A stretch of DNA of 64,000 nucleotides from Aromatoleum toluolicum (GCF_012911005.2 NZ_WTVS01000017.1:1-64000); one strand, 5' to 3'. Shown: positions 30,201 through 38,788, counted from the stretch's first letter. The notes: generated by a model from the letters alone, not told the origin. Program-made: numbers and translations.

Positions 30201-30272
30201 CGCGAGGGCGAGGTCGATTTCGTTCTTGACCCAGGTGAGTGGGCCCAGATCCAGTTCAGAAGGGTGCGTCAT
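24258..30272 (-). CDS. chpA: ChpA/PilL-type hybrid chemotaxis kinase with several Hpt domains
   Basis: 2004-aa cytoplasmic signalling kinase of the pilus chemosensory (Chp) system. The N-terminal FimL-like region includes a divergent Hpt (HLHQVRGALSIVG near 50). Canonical or near-canonical Hpt sites follow at about 735 (FHTLKGSGRMVG), 1137 (HTLAGISGTTR) and 1304 (LHTLKGSARMAG). Then come the CheA dimer and HATPase domains (LLRNAIAHGLEDPEAR near 1585), a CheW-like domain near 1740-1870, and a C-terminal receiver (VMVVDDSLTVRK, phospho-Asp in SDIEMPRMDG). A very acidic Glu/Ala/Pro-rich linker spans roughly 870-1085. It is the last gene of the pilGHIJ-chpA operon, 28 bases after pilJ. Confidence 0.96.
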   Translation of the reverse strand: MTHPSELDLGPLTWVKNEIDLALARADESLEQALSASDAAGRVQFAQTHLHQVRGALSIVGLDGLTQFASSLDQSLGLFARGERPLDATTIALARRALATMGNYLEELVHGTPDQPLRLLPLYREISAIRSADPVSPAELFFPDLTQRPPRRQIASITLSDDARQAQLRAQRALFQRGLLQWLRTPNDPAGPTAMLDAVKGMEVLHTGTPVTNLWYAAQAFLEALVNGDLPAQPEVKRLCSQLDAQLKRLAEVPVAIPDRFIRELLYWTAQVPARTAQQQAVRDTWQPHALIPEAGSTVSVTPLAPLLKSLQGSMAATKHAWDEFSEGHAAALPRFASNLADLAAQAPQLGRPALDRLLEALIEFVRWLRKDPLQNTDKVAIEVATALLLVEGALDRVVPDAGFSTQVADTVGRLSAVTRGETVEPAEHSPTVETARRLHEREAVGQLAREILSSLAQVEQILDDFFRNQQKRAPLANLATPLKQVEGALTLIGDPDAIALVHDAATTVARLAASDAEPEAGQFEGLAQRLSALGFYVQTLQHGPANLQAFLDPAARRERAGAETPALEIDLPRFAEVVPPAKAAPPAAPVEPARAAPEPAVEAPAPAAPETPAPEVLAAEEAEIEPPVAIEEVETDLNFQPPLEPAEPPPPEIRIDFAPIELPPEIPAPAPTAPPAAPAAAPAAPAPSAAEIDAELLEIFIEEAHEVLANVAEQLELSRTSPANAEHLTSIRRGFHTLKGSGRMVGLRDLGEAAWAIEQTLNRWLQLEWSPTPALHHLLGDACQTFSEWVSELEAGGSQARDVTALMAEAERLRSSDTPISEPAPRAMAASAAEPAAAEEAALGFAALELAESGEILPVTAPAAEEEGVVAEAFDALELEAPGEELAPAEAGTEEAFEPAIASEYVPEASPLAEDETNGEIALPEETATFEELSLEPTLEDFTAAPEETITLEALPGFELPPAAEELPAFDASVALERTAGIAAPIEPVETTEAAETEKLEDLAELEEVVDLEDTIELEEAVELEPPAGEEAPATSETVEPDKAGAPEAPLAEEIRAAAAAPAAVSEELEEATVDLEEIETPIERDVVFVGDNEISRPLYDLYLGEARHHMGTLRDELVRLAANPMLVPTEAALRAAHTLAGISGTTRLMSVQALARALEHAIERLREGAHPPTAEQSAVMKSSNDTLEAMVAQIALRQMPLEVPELTEQLDGIGRTIALDSGFEAEGVAVEEEAPERPAAATEAAEGDARAATVADDLDEQLLPVFLEEGAELLADLHATLRRWRSGDASADHAKATARLLHTLKGSARMAGAMSLGEHVHQLESQLEAGREAGRDAAGMIEELVGGLDRTEQLMGALTGAPAPAAATTGAATEVAVSVITPETPTTEGEGSATATLRVRADTVDRFVNEAGEIGIARTRIAGELRTLRRSLLDLTENVIRLRNQLREVEIQADVQMQSRIAHTGTHEGEFDPLEMDRYTRLQELTRMMAESVGDVTTVQQSLLRNLDGAELALNSQARLSRDLQQALMQVRMVPFDSLADRLYRVTRQTAKDLGKRANLDLRGGRIEIDRSVLEHITAPLEHLLRNAIAHGLEDPEARRASGKNEIGQITLRVSQEGNEIAISLADDGAGLDYERIAERARAQGLLGPTEIADERRLTNLIFLPGFSTASNVSTVSGRGVGMDVVKSETAAVGGRIDIRSTRGAGTEFRIYLPLTLAVTQALLVSAGGRTFAIPSSMVAQVMELKTGALQELRAAGGTDWQDMHFNYRYLPRLLGDPASQPEEQRFNWVLLLRAGAQTLALHVDALRGNQEIVVKNAGPQLARVVGISGATVLGDGEIVLILNPVALASRSLAETTAEGTAEAGTAAWLEPAQAVQPTVMVVDDSLTVRKITGRLLEREGYRVITAKDGVEALERLIESVPDVILSDIEMPRMDGFDLLRNIRADARTHDVPVIMITSRLADKHRQFAEKIGASEYLGKPYEEGELLALLQHYTAKARAEA

Positions 30273-30300
30273 GGACGGTTCCCGAGCGAGGGCGAGTGCG

Positions 30301-32436
30301 TCAGACCTTGAAGCCCGACACCGAGCCCTTGAGTTCGACAGCGAGGTCGGCGAGCTGGCCGACCGACACCGCGGTCTGGCGCGTGCCGGTCGCGGTCTGT
30401 TCGGTGATCGCGAGAATTTCCTTCATGGTTGCCGCGACGCGCGTCGCCGTGGCTGCCTGGTGCTGCGTGTCGCTGGAAATCTGTTCGATGAGGCGCGCGG
30501 CCTCGGTCGAGACCTCGCCGATCTCGGCCAGCGCCTGGCCGGCGGCGTCGGACAGCTGGGCGCCCTCGACCACGTCGCGGGTGGCGTTCTCCATCGAGCC
30601 CACGGCGTCCTTGGTGTCGGTCTGAATCGTCTTCACGATCGCCGCGATCTGCTTGGTCGCCTCGGCGGAGCGTTCCGCGAGGCGCTGCACTTCTTCCGCA
30701 ACGACGGTGAAGCCGCGACCCGCTTCGCCGGCGGACGCCGCCTGAATGGCGGCGTTCAGCGCGAGGACGTTGGTCTGCTCGGTAATGTCGGAGATCAGTT
30801 CGACGATCTCGCCGATCTCCTGCGAGGATTCGCCGAGGCGCTTGATCCGCTTGGAGGTTTCCTGGATCTGCTCGCGGATGCCGTTCATGCCCTTGATGGT
30901 GTTTTCCACCGCACCCGCGCCCTTGCGCGCGGATTCCAGCGAGCGGCGCGCGACCTGGGCGGAGCGCAGGGCGCGTTCGGACGATTCCGTCATGGTCTTG
31001 GCCATCTGTTCGACGGTGGTGCCGACTTCCTCGATCTCGCGCGACTGTCGTTCGGTCGCGCCGAGGAGTTCGCTGGAGGTCTTCTGCGCGGATTCGGTCG
31101 CCTGCGTGACGCGCGTCGCGGCGTCGTTGATCCGCCGCACGAGCACCGACAGTTCCTCGATGGTGTAGTTGACCGAGTCCGCGATCGCGCCGGTGATGTC
31201 TTCCGAAACGGTGGTGCGCACGGTGAGATCGCCGTCGGCGAGGTCGCCCATCTCGTTCATCAGGCGCAGGATCGCCTGCTGCGCGACGTTGCGTTCGTTT
31301 TCCGCGGCGCGCTGATGCTGCTCCGCCTCGTGCTGGCGCGCGGCGAGTTCGCGCGTGTTCACCTGTGCCATGCGGCTCAGGGCGATGAGGCCGATGATCG
31401 CGGCGAGCGCGATGCCCAGGGTGGCCGGCGACAGGCCGCCGCTCGCCGAGGACAGCGCGGTGGAGAGTTCGCGCGCACTCGCTGACAGCGGCTCGGAAGC
31501 GCCGAAGATGTCGCTGCCGGCCTTCTTCGCCTGCACGAGGGTCTGGATGTGCTGCAGGATGTCGTCGACGGCATCGAGGGTTTCGGTCGCGCCGGTGGCG
31601 AATTCATTGACGCGTCGCCGCCCTTCGGGGTCGGTGGTCGTCGCGCGCAACTCGTTGATCACTTCGGTGAGCGCCTTGGCATCCTTGCCGAGCGCGAACG
31701 CGGTTTCCGGATCGATCGCGTTCGCGACCAGCAGCGCGTTCGCGTTCTTCGCGATGCGCTGCGTCAGCACGACGCTGTTGGTGGCCGCCGTGACATCGCG
31801 TGCGTTGCTTCCGATGCGCGCCTGCACGATCTGCCGTGCCTGCTCGTACAGCGCCTCGTTCTGCTGGTTGATCGTGGCCACCGACTGGTTGAGCACGAGG
31901 AGATTCTTTTCCTGCGCGATCAGCTGATTCGCGAGTTCGGCAGTCGGGCGCCATTTCGCCGCGAGGTTCTCCACCTGCGGCTGCGCGCCCGCGGGCGCGG
32001 CCGGCAGGTCGCGGCCTTCGATGTTGCCGCCGTTGGCGAGCGCCTCCAGCAGGCCGGTGAAGCGGTTCGTGCTCGTGCGCAGTTCGGCGAAGGCCTGTGC
32101 GTTGCCCTGCAGGGCGAGCTGGGCGGCCTTGGCGATGCGCTGCGAGGTGGTTTCCATTTCGCCCGCCGCCGCGATGTAAGCGGTGGCGTTGCCCGATTGG
32201 CGGTACTGGTAGTACAGCAGACCCAGGCCGGCGATGGACGCCGCGGCGAAGACCGTGGCGAGCATGCCGAAGCGGTTGGCGGCGTTGCCACTCCGCTTCG
32301 CGCCGCTCTTCGCGGCCGCCGGTTCCGGACTGCGCCGAGGCGGGGCCGCCTCCATGATCGTGGTGGCGAGTGGCGCGCCTTCCGGGTCGGCCTTCTTCTT
32401 TTTCGTGAAGTTCAGCGTCGGAAGCTTGAGGGCCAT
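30301..32436 (-). CDS. pilJ: PilJ methyl-accepting chemotaxis protein
   Basis: 711-aa transducer for twitching motility. It has a cytoplasmic N-terminus, a membrane segment near residues 50-72 ([21 protein letters not shown]), a periplasmic PilJ-type sensor with two similar helical modules, a second membrane segment ([16 protein letters not shown]), HAMP, and the MCP signalling hairpin ([25 protein letters not shown]). ATG at 32436 starts [15 protein letters not shown]; an upstream open frame of 35 codons looks spurious. Confidence 0.95.
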   Translation of the reverse strand: MALKLPTLNFTKKKKADPEGAPLATTIMEAAPPRRSPEPAAAKSGAKRSGNAANRFGMLATVFAAASIAGLGLLYYQYRQSGNATAYIAAAGEMETTSQRIAKAAQLALQGNAQAFAELRTSTNRFTGLLEALANGGNIEGRDLPAAPAGAQPQVENLAAKWRPTAELANQLIAQEKNLLVLNQSVATINQQNEALYEQARQIVQARIGSNARDVTAATNSVVLTQRIAKNANALLVANAIDPETAFALGKDAKALTEVINELRATTTDPEGRRRVNEFATGATETLDAVDDILQHIQTLVQAKKAGSDIFGASEPLSASARELSTALSSASGGLSPATLGIALAAIIGLIALSRMAQVNTRELAARQHEAEQHQRAAENERNVAQQAILRLMNEMGDLADGDLTVRTTVSEDITGAIADSVNYTIEELSVLVRRINDAATRVTQATESAQKTSSELLGATERQSREIEEVGTTVEQMAKTMTESSERALRSAQVARRSLESARKGAGAVENTIKGMNGIREQIQETSKRIKRLGESSQEIGEIVELISDITEQTNVLALNAAIQAASAGEAGRGFTVVAEEVQRLAERSAEATKQIAAIVKTIQTDTKDAVGSMENATRDVVEGAQLSDAAGQALAEIGEVSTEAARLIEQISSDTQHQAATATRVAATMKEILAITEQTATGTRQTAVSVGQLADLAVELKGSVSGFKV

Positions 32437-32503
32437 GGTGTGTGCTCCGCGAGATCGGATGATGGGTTGCCGTAATGGTTGGAGGAACGGGCCGCGTGGG
32501 GGC

Positions 32504-33019
32504 TCACTCGAGTCCGGCCTGCAGGAAGCCGCGGTGCGCAAGCAGCGTTGGCACGTCGAGCCGCAGCCAGTGCTGGTCGCGGGCGTCGAGCAGGCGCTCG
32601 GCGACCCAGGGTCGCTCGTCTGCGCTGCCGTCGGGATCGGTATGGAAATCGTCCGGGTTGCGCAGTCCGAGGGCGTTCGAAATCAGCAGCGCGCAGTTCG
32701 TGCCGTGGCGTGCGCCGACCAGCAGCAGGCGTGCCGGTCCGCCGGGAACGGTGAGTGGACCGTTGTGGAAGGCGGAGAAGTCGACGACGCTGAACAGCGT
32801 GCCGCGCACGTTCGCGAGGCCGCGAAACCACTCGTGCGTGAGCGGTACGGACGCCAGTGGCGGAGCGGGCAGGATCTCGCCGCTGTCGGTGAGGTTGATG
32901 AGCCAGTTTTCGCGTCCCGCCCGCACGCCCAGCAGTGCGCGGCGGTTGCCGCTCTGCGCTTCGGCAAAGCGCCGCACCAGGTCTTCCTGGAATTCGCGCA
33001 GGCTGAGTCGCTTGGTCAT
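32504..33019 (-). CDS. pilI: PilI CheW-like adaptor
   Basis: 171-aa CheW-domain protein that couples PilJ to ChpA. CheW features include [40 protein letters not shown], the strand pattern linking receptor and kinase. It starts six bases after pilH and ends 67 bases before pilJ. Confidence 0.93.
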   Translation of the reverse strand: MTKRLSLREFQEDLVRRFAEAQSGNRRALLGVRAGRENWLINLTDSGEILPAPPLASVPLTHEWFRGLANVRGTLFSVVDFSAFHNGPLTVPGGPARLLLVGARHGTNCALLISNALGLRNPDDFHTDPDGSADERPWVAERLLDARDQHWLRLDVPTLLAHRGFLQAGLE

Positions 33020-33025
33020 CGAGCG

Positions 33026-33391
33026 TCAGCCCAGCGCCTGGATGCGTGCGAGGAGATCGGCCGGATTGACGGGCTTGACGAGGTAGTCGTGCGCGCCCTG
33101 GCGCATGCCCCAGATGCGGTCGGTCTCCAGCCCCTTGCTGGTGCACATGATGATCGGGATGCCACTCGTCGCCTCGTCGCGCGAGATGGTGCGCGTGGCC
33201 TGGTAGCCGTTCATGCCGGGCATGACGACGTCCATCAGGATGAGGTCGGGCTTTTCGCTCTTGCTGCGCACGATGGCATCCTCGCCGCTCTCGGCGGTGA
33301 CGACCTGGTAGCCCTTGGCAGTCAGGAGTTCGGTCAGCGCGAGGCGTTCGGTCGGGGAATCGTCGACAACCAGTATCTTCTTGATTGGCAT
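33026..33391 (-). CDS. pilH: PilH response regulator
   Basis: 121-aa single-domain CheY-like receiver with an acidic pocket (ILVVDDSPTE), phospho-Asp in LILMDVVMPGMNGYQA, a switch Thr/Ser region (IIMCTSKG) and a conserved Lys in LVKPVNP. It counteracts PilG in pilus extension and retraction control. ATG at 33391 begins MPIKKILVVDDS. Confidence 0.95.
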   Translation of the reverse strand: MPIKKILVVDDSPTERLALTELLTAKGYQVVTAESGEDAIVRSKSEKPDLILMDVVMPGMNGYQATRTISRDEATSGIPIIMCTSKGLETDRIWGMRQGAHDYLVKPVNPADLLARIQALG

Positions 33392-33407
33392 TGCGATGGG
33401 TCTCCAG

Positions 33408-33803
33408 TCAATGATCCGTGCCGGACTTGCGCGCGGCATGGGTGGCGACCGCCTTGAGGAGGCTGTCCTTGGTGAAGGGCTTGGTGAGGTATTCGTCGGA
33501 CCCGACCATGCGGCCGCGGGCGCGGTCGAACAGGCCGTCCTTGGACGACAGCATGATCACGGGCGTCGCGGCGAGCTGCGCGTTCTTCTTGATCAGCGCG
33601 CAGGTCTGGTAGCCGTCGAGGCGCGGCATCATGATGTCGACGAAGATCACGTCGGGATGATGGTCGGCGATCTTCGCCAGCGCGTCGAAGCCGTCCTCGG
33701 CCAGCAGCACCTGGCAGCCGGAGTTGGTGAGAAATATCTCGGCGCTGCGGCGGATGGTGTTGCTGTCGTCGATCACCATCACCTTGAGTCCGGTCAGATC
33801 CAT
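33408..33803 (-). CDS. pilG: PilG response regulator
   Basis: 131-aa CheY-like receiver and first gene of the pilGHIJ-chpA operon. The acidic pocket reads VMVIDDSNTIRR, the phospho-Asp is in VIFVDIMMPRLDGYQTC, and MLSSKDG and YLTKPFTK provide the switch Ser and Lys. It signals to PilB/FimV-type effectors in known systems. ATG at 33803 is the standard start. The operon promoter is expected within 33804-34100. Confidence 0.95.
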   Translation of the reverse strand: MDLTGLKVMVIDDSNTIRRSAEIFLTNSGCQVLLAEDGFDALAKIADHHPDVIFVDIMMPRLDGYQTCALIKKNAQLAATPVIMLSSKDGLFDRARGRMVGSDEYLTKPFTKDSLLKAVATHAARKSGTDH

Positions 33804-34193
33804 GGCTTCAATCCTTGCTGGCGGGCCCGGGGTGGTCGCAGCGCGCGCGTGCGTGCATCGCGCGGGTGCTGCGACATGCCGCCTGGTCCAGTGCGGCGGC
33901 ATATCCGCGTGTCGTTCGGGGCATGCTGCGGAGGTGCGGCGTGGAGCGGCCGGCAGGCCGCTGCCCGTCCGGCTGCCGGGGTGCGCTTGCGGAGGCGCCA
34001 AGCCTTGCCGCAGGCACAATTGCACCCGTCAGGGTGGCCGATGAGCACGCGCGCCGGATGCTTCCGGTATGGGGGCGCGTAGTGGCCATCTATAAGCATG
34101 CTCCGGGCAAATTGGCTGTAAAATCCGCCGCATCTTACCGCATTTTTCATGCCGTGCCAGATCAGCCGTCTGGTATAGACGGCAGATTCCTTC
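33804..34193. other. Divergent intergenic region between pilG and the thiD-like gene
   Basis: About 390 bases without a convincing gene. Open frames here are biased high-GC artefacts; no rubredoxin gene (sometimes found beside pilG) is present. The region should hold both promoters. The part 34080-34200 is markedly more AT-rich and contains a perfect hairpin GCCGTCT-GGTAT-AGACGGC at 34165-34183, ten bases before the thiD-like ATG. Confidence 0.55.
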
Positions 34194-35159
34194 ATGCCCC
34201 TCGGATTCACCGCTGTTCCCCCTGTCGTGCTGTGCTTTGCGACCAGCGACGCGACTGCCGGCTCCGGCCTCCAGTCGGATGTGCTGACGCTCGCGAGCAT
34301 GGGATGTCATCCCCTGTCGGTCGTCGCGGCGATCTCGGTGCGCGACACGCGCGGCGTCGAGGAGTTGCTGGCGCTGGATTCCGAGGCTGTCGATGCGCAG
34401 GCGCGGGCCTTGCTCGAGGATATCCCGGTGCAGGCCTTCAAGCTGGGCATGGTCGGCAGCGTCGAGAATGTCGCGGCGATCGCCGAGATTCTCTCCGATT
34501 ATCCCGACATCCCGCTGGTGCTCGAGCCGGCGTTGTCCATCGTGGATGGCGAGGAGGCCGCGGGCGAGGACATGCTGGCGGCGCTTGCGGAGCTGGTGCT
34601 GCCGCAGGTGACGGTGCTGGTCGCGAGTCGCAGCGAGGTGCTGCAGCTGGCCGCGCTGACGCCTCCGGGCGACGGCGACGACGAGAGCGATGAGGCCGTC
34701 GACGCCGACGAGTTCGACGAGCTCGGCGAGCTTTTTGCGCCCGGCGCAATGGAAGGAGATGACGACGGGGATGAGGACGACGCGGACGAGGACGACGATG
34801 CTCTGTCGCTTGCGGATGCGATCGCGCGCGTGCTCGGGCGTGGCGTTGGGTACGTGCTGCTGACCGGTGCCGGCGAGCCCGGGCCGCAGCTCATCAACGT
34901 GCTGGTCGGGCGCGAGGGCGTCGTGCGCACGGATGCGTGGGAGCGCCTGCCGGGCCGCTTCCTTGGCGCCGGTGCGACGCTGGCCGCAGCGCTCGTGGGG
35001 GCGCTGGCGCATGGCATGACGGTGGCCGAGGCGATGCGCGAGGCGCAGGAATTCACCTGGCAGGCGCTGTCCAGCGCCTATCGGCCCGGCATGGGCATGG
35101 CCGTTCCCGACCGTTTCTTCTGGGCGAGGGCGAACGAGGATGACGATGGCAAAGCGTGA
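34194..35159 (+). CDS. Degenerate ThiD-like (HMP kinase-fold) protein with acidic insert
   Basis: 321-aa ribokinase-fold protein related to hydroxymethylpyrimidine kinase but altered at key sites. The ThiD start signature (GxDPSGGAGIQADxK) reads SDATAGSGLQSDVLTL; DPVMVAKSG reads EPALSIVDG; the catalytic GTGC loop reads GAGATLA (residues 258-264), so the catalytic Cys is absent. An Asp/Glu-rich stretch (roughly residues 159-203) is inserted in the middle. A canonical thiD exists at 51319-52158 (-). It precedes and overlaps thiE. It could be a regulatory or structural relative, or a kinase with a changed substrate. Confidence 0.8.
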   Translation: MPLGFTAVPPVVLCFATSDATAGSGLQSDVLTLASMGCHPLSVVAAISVRDTRGVEELLALDSEAVDAQARALLEDIPVQAFKLGMVGSVENVAAIAEILSDYPDIPLVLEPALSIVDGEEAAGEDMLAALAELVLPQVTVLVASRSEVLQLAALTPPGDGDDESDEAVDADEFDELGELFAPGAMEGDDDGDEDDADEDDDALSLADAIARVLGRGVGYVLLTGAGEPGPQLINVLVGREGVVRTDAWERLPGRFLGAGATLAAALVGALAHGMTVAEAMREAQEFTWQALSSAYRPGMGMAVPDRFFWARANEDDDGKA

Positions 35160-35784
35160 GCACGCCTTGCGCGGGCTGTATCTGATCACCCCCGACACCG
35201 CGGACAGCGCGGCGCTGCTGGCCGGTGTCCGCAGCGCGCTCGCCGGGCGCCCGGCGCTGCTGCAGTACCGCAGCAAGCACGCCGACGGGGGGCTGCGACG
35301 GGAGCAGGCCGCAGCGATCGCGGCGCTGTGCCGCGAGGCCGGCGTGCCCTTCATCGTCAATGACAGCCTCGAACTCGCGCTCGCGGTAGGGGCCGATGGC
35401 GTGCACCTCGGACGCGACGACGGCGACCTGGGCGCGGCGCGCGCGGCGCTGGGGCCGGAGCGCATCCTCGGGGTGACCTGCTACAACGACTGGGCGCGGG
35501 CGGAGGAGGGGGCCGCCGCGGGAGCCGACTACGTCGCCTTCGGCGCGGTGTTCGCGTCCCCGACCAAGCCCGCCGCCGTGCATGCGCCGCTGGATCTTCT
35601 GACTCGCGCGCGCCGCGAGCTGAAGCTGCCGGTCGCGGCGATCGGCGGCATCACGCTCGACAACGCGCCGCTGGCGATCACGGCGGGAGCCGATCTGCTG
35701 GCGGTGATTTCCGACGTCTTCGACGATCCTGATCCGCGGGGGCGTGCGGCGGCGTATCGTGCCGCCTTCGGGCTGTCCGGCTGA
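35146..35784 (+). CDS. thiE: Thiamine phosphate synthase
   Basis: 212-aa TIM-barrel enzyme that joins HMP-PP and thiazole phosphate to thiamine phosphate. Recognisable are [58 protein letters not shown] and [13 protein letters not shown] at 35146 is preferred, with GAGG upstream; ATG at 35140 is also in frame. It overlaps the thiD-like gene, implying coupling. Confidence 0.95.
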   Translation: MAKREHALRGLYLITPDTADSAALLAGVRSALAGRPALLQYRSKHADGGLRREQAAAIAALCREAGVPFIVNDSLELALAVGADGVHLGRDDGDLGAARAALGPERILGVTCYNDWARAEEGAAAGADYVAFGAVFASPTKPAAVHAPLDLLTRARRELKLPVAAIGGITLDNAPLAITAGADLLAVISDVFDDPDPRGRAAAYRAAFGLSG

Positions 35785-35867
35785 GTCCGCGGCGCTGCCT
35801 TCCGCCCTTCCCGCAGTTTCCTTTTTCGATCCATTTCCTCTTTGCCAATCGACGAGTGCGAACCGAC

Positions 35868-37151
35868 ATGACGAGCAAGAACGAAGTCCTCTTCCAGCGT
35901 GCCCAGAAAACCATCCCCGGCGGTGTGAATTCGCCCGTGCGGGCCTTCCGCTCGGTCGGCGGTTCGCCGCGCTTCATCGAGCGTGCGCAAGGGGCGCGCG
36001 TATGGGATGCGGACGGCAAGGACTACATCGACTACGTCGGTTCGTGGGGGCCGGCGATCACCGGTCACGCCCATCCGGCCATCGTCGAGGCGGTGCGCGA
36101 GGCGGCGCTGCGCGGGCTGTCCTTCGGCGCGCCGACCGAAGGCGAGGTCGAGATGGCCGAACTGATCTGCGAACTGATGCCGTCGATCGACATGGTGCGG
36201 CTGGTGAGCTCGGGCACCGAGGCGACGATGAGCGCGATCCGACTCGCACGCGGCTTCACCGGACGTGACGGGATCATCAAGTTCGAGGGCTGCTACCACG
36301 GCCACGCCGACAGCCTGCTGGTGAAGGCGGGCTCGGGCCTGCTGACCTTCGGCAATCCGTCCTCGGGCGGCGTGCCGGCGGACTTCGCGAAGCACACGAT
36401 CGTGCTCGACTACAACGACCTGGGGCAGGTCGAGGATGTCTTCAAGGCGCGCGGCAACGAGGTCGCCGCGGTGATCGTCGAGGCGGTCGCCGGCAACATG
36501 AACCTGATCAAGCCGCTGCCGGGCTTCCTCGAGGGGCTGCGCGAGCTGTGCACGAAGTACGGCGCCGTGTTGATCTTCGACGAGGTCATGACCGGCTTCC
36601 GCGTCGGAGCGCAGGGCGTGCAGGGCCTCTACGGCATCACGCCGGACCTGACGACGCTGGGCAAGGTGATCGGCGGTGGCATGCCGGTGGGCGCCTTCGG
36701 TGGCCGGCGCGACATCATGAACCACATCGCGCCGTTGGGTTCGGTGTATCAGGCCGGCACGCTGTCGGGCAGTCCGGTCGCGGTTGCGGCGGGCCTGGCG
36801 TCGCTGAAGCTCGTGCGCGAGCCGGGCTTCTACGACACGCTCGCGGCGCGTGCGACGCAGCTGGTGGACGGGCTGTCGGCGGCGGCGCGCGAGGCGGGCG
36901 TGACCTTCTGCGCCGATTCGGTCGGCGGCATGTTCGGCCTGTACTTCGCGCAGGGCGTGCCACGCTCCTACACCGAGGTGATGGCCTCGGACCGCGACAC
37001 CTTCAACCGCTTCTTCCACGCGATGCTGGATGCCGGGCACTACTTCGCGCCGTCGGCCTTCGAGGCGGGCTTCGTGTCGGCGGCACACACGGCGGCGGAC
37101 ATCGATGCGACCGTGGCAGCTGCTCGCAAGGTATTCGGACAGCTGGGCTGA
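35868..37151 (+). CDS. hemL: Glutamate-1-semialdehyde 2,1-aminomutase
   Basis: 427-aa PLP enzyme making 5-aminolevulinate in the C5 haem pathway. The signature [12 protein letters not shown] is near the N-terminus, with [38 protein letters not shown] and the PLP-lysine region [22 protein letters not shown] at 35868 gives the standard MTSKNE start. It is 83 bases downstream of thiE. Confidence 0.97.
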   Translation: MTSKNEVLFQRAQKTIPGGVNSPVRAFRSVGGSPRFIERAQGARVWDADGKDYIDYVGSWGPAITGHAHPAIVEAVREAALRGLSFGAPTEGEVEMAELICELMPSIDMVRLVSSGTEATMSAIRLARGFTGRDGIIKFEGCYHGHADSLLVKAGSGLLTFGNPSSGGVPADFAKHTIVLDYNDLGQVEDVFKARGNEVAAVIVEAVAGNMNLIKPLPGFLEGLRELCTKYGAVLIFDEVMTGFRVGAQGVQGLYGITPDLTTLGKVIGGGMPVGAFGGRRDIMNHIAPLGSVYQAGTLSGSPVAVAAGLASLKLVREPGFYDTLAARATQLVDGLSAAAREAGVTFCADSVGGMFGLYFAQGVPRSYTEVMASDRDTFNRFFHAMLDAGHYFAPSAFEAGFVSAAHTAADIDATVAAARKVFGQLG

Positions 37152-37154
37152 GGT

Positions 37155-37242
37155 GCGCAGGCGATAGCCTGCGCGGTGGGAGCAGCCGCTCCCACCGGAA
37201 AATCAGCCCCTTCGCGGCCGCAGCCGCTCCCGCGAAGGGGCT
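37155..37242. repeat. Cluster of three perfect hairpins (REP-like)
   Basis: Stem 1 is GCGCAGGC/GCCTGCGC (37155-37174). Stem 2 is GGTGGGAGC-AGCC-GCTCCCACC (37175-37196). Stem 3 is AGCCCCTTCGCGG/CCGCGAAGGGGCT (37205-37242). They fill the gap between convergent hemL and mgtE. The CAGCCGCTCC and CTTCGCGG words resemble REP palindromes known from Pseudomonas; here they may act as bidirectional terminator or mRNA stabiliser. Confidence 0.75.
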
Positions 37243-37248
37243 GGCGCG

Positions 37249-38691
37249 CTACAGCAGGATCAGCGTCGCGAGTCCGAGGAAGATGAAGAAGCCGCCCGAG
37301 TCGGTGAGCGCGGTGATCATCACCGAGCCACCCATGGCCGGGTCGGCGCCGAAGCGTAGCCGCACCATCGGGATCAGCACGCCGGCGCAGGCGGCGAGCA
37401 GCAGGTTCAGCGTCATCGCCGCGGTCATCACCGCGCCGAGCGAGGCGCTGCCGTAGAGTGCCCAGGCGAGGAGCCCCAGCAGCCCGCCCCACACCAGGCC
37501 GTTGACGACGGCGACGCCCATCTCCTTGCGCATCAGGCGCTGCATTGCGGTCTGTTCGACCTGGCCCATCGCGATCGCGCGCACGATCATCGTGACGGTC
37601 TGGTTCCCCGAGTTGCCGCCGATGCCGGCGACGATGGGCATCAGCGCGGCCAGCGCGACGAGTTTCTCGATCGAGCCCTCGAAGGCGCCGATCACGCGCG
37701 AGGCGATGAAGGCGGTGACGAGGTTGATCGCCAGCCACGCCCAGCGGTTCTTCACCGAGTCCCACACCGAGGCGAAGATGTCTTCCTCTTCACGCAGACC
37801 GGCGTGGCTGAGGATCTCGTGCTCGGATTCCTCGCGGATGTAATCGACGACGTCGGCGACGGTCAGCCGGCCGATGACGCGCTTCTCGGCGTCGATCACC
37901 GGCGCGGACACGAGGTCGTAGCGCTCGAACGCCTGGGCGGCGTCGTCGGCTTCGTCCTCGGGCTCGAAGCTGATGACGTTTTCCTTGTGCATGACCTCGC
38001 CGACGACCATCTCGGGGTCGTTGATGAGTAGCGATTCCAGCGTCAGGATGCCTTTCAGGTGGTCTTCGCGGTCGATGACGAAGAGCTTGTCGGTGTGGTC
38101 CGGCAGCTCGTCGAAGCGGCGCAGGTAGCGCAGCACGACCTCGAGCGTGACGTCCTCGCGGACGGTCACCATGTCGAAGTCCATCAGCGCGCCGACCGAT
38201 TCCTCCGGGAAGGACATCGCCGCGCGCAGCTGTTCGCGTTCCTCGCTGTCGAGAGACTGGAACACGTCCAGCATGACCTCGGGCGGCAGGTCGGGCGCGA
38301 GGTCGGCGAGTTCGTCGGCGTCGAGGGTTTCCGCAGCGGCCTTGAGCTCGTGCGGATCCATCGTCTCGATGAGGGACTCGCGCACCGCGTCGGAGACTTC
38401 CAGCAGGATGTCGCCGTCGCGCTCGGCCTTGACGAGGTCCCACACGAACAGGCGGTCCTCGAGCGGCAGCGCTTCGAGGATGTAGGCGATGTCCGCGGGG
38501 TGCAGCGAATCGAGCTTGGTCTGGAGTTCGGCGACGTGCTGCTTGTGGACGAGGTTCTCCACCAGCTCGTGGCGGGGCATGTCCTGGCGATGGACGAGAT
38601 CCTCCACTACCCTGTGGCGTGCAAGCAGCTCCTGGACTTCACGCAGGTGCTGCTGGACGTCGTCCGGGTGGCGTTCGTCCTGCTCGCTCAT
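37249..38691 (-). CDS. mgtE: Magnesium transporter MgtE
   Basis: 480-aa Mg2+ channel. The N-terminal cytoplasmic superhelical MgtE_N domain (LHPADIAYILEALPLEDRLFVWDLV) is followed by paired CBS domains (about residues 150-285), a plug helix and five C-terminal membrane segments with the pore signature PIVAGIGGNSGNQTVTMIVRAIA. It ends LFIFLGLATLILL-like at the membrane. Cytoplasmic Mg2+ closes the channel through the N/CBS domains in known members. Confidence 0.95.
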   Translation of the reverse strand: MSEQDERHPDDVQQHLREVQELLARHRVVEDLVHRQDMPRHELVENLVHKQHVAELQTKLDSLHPADIAYILEALPLEDRLFVWDLVKAERDGDILLEVSDAVRESLIETMDPHELKAAAETLDADELADLAPDLPPEVMLDVFQSLDSEEREQLRAAMSFPEESVGALMDFDMVTVREDVTLEVVLRYLRRFDELPDHTDKLFVIDREDHLKGILTLESLLINDPEMVVGEVMHKENVISFEPEDEADDAAQAFERYDLVSAPVIDAEKRVIGRLTVADVVDYIREESEHEILSHAGLREEEDIFASVWDSVKNRWAWLAINLVTAFIASRVIGAFEGSIEKLVALAALMPIVAGIGGNSGNQTVTMIVRAIAMGQVEQTAMQRLMRKEMGVAVVNGLVWGGLLGLLAWALYGSASLGAVMTAAMTLNLLLAACAGVLIPMVRLRFGADPAMGGSVMITALTDSGGFFIFLGLATLILL

Positions 38692-38788
38692 CGGCGCCTC
38701 CGGGGGTGTGGGGGTTCGGTCGTAAGGCGCGAATTCTACGGACTTCGCGGTCCTCTTGCGACCCCGGAAAGGCGAAAATGTTGCAACG

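Noticed and set aside
28128-30311. 727-codon plus-strand frame opposite chpA
   Set aside because: It has a repetitive Arg/Gly/Asp composition with no domains; it is the antisense of the ChpA N-terminal half.
33804-34193. A rubredoxin or other small gene between pilG and the thiD-like gene
   Set aside because: No CxxCG pair or other plausible product was found in either strand; the open frames look like composition artefacts.
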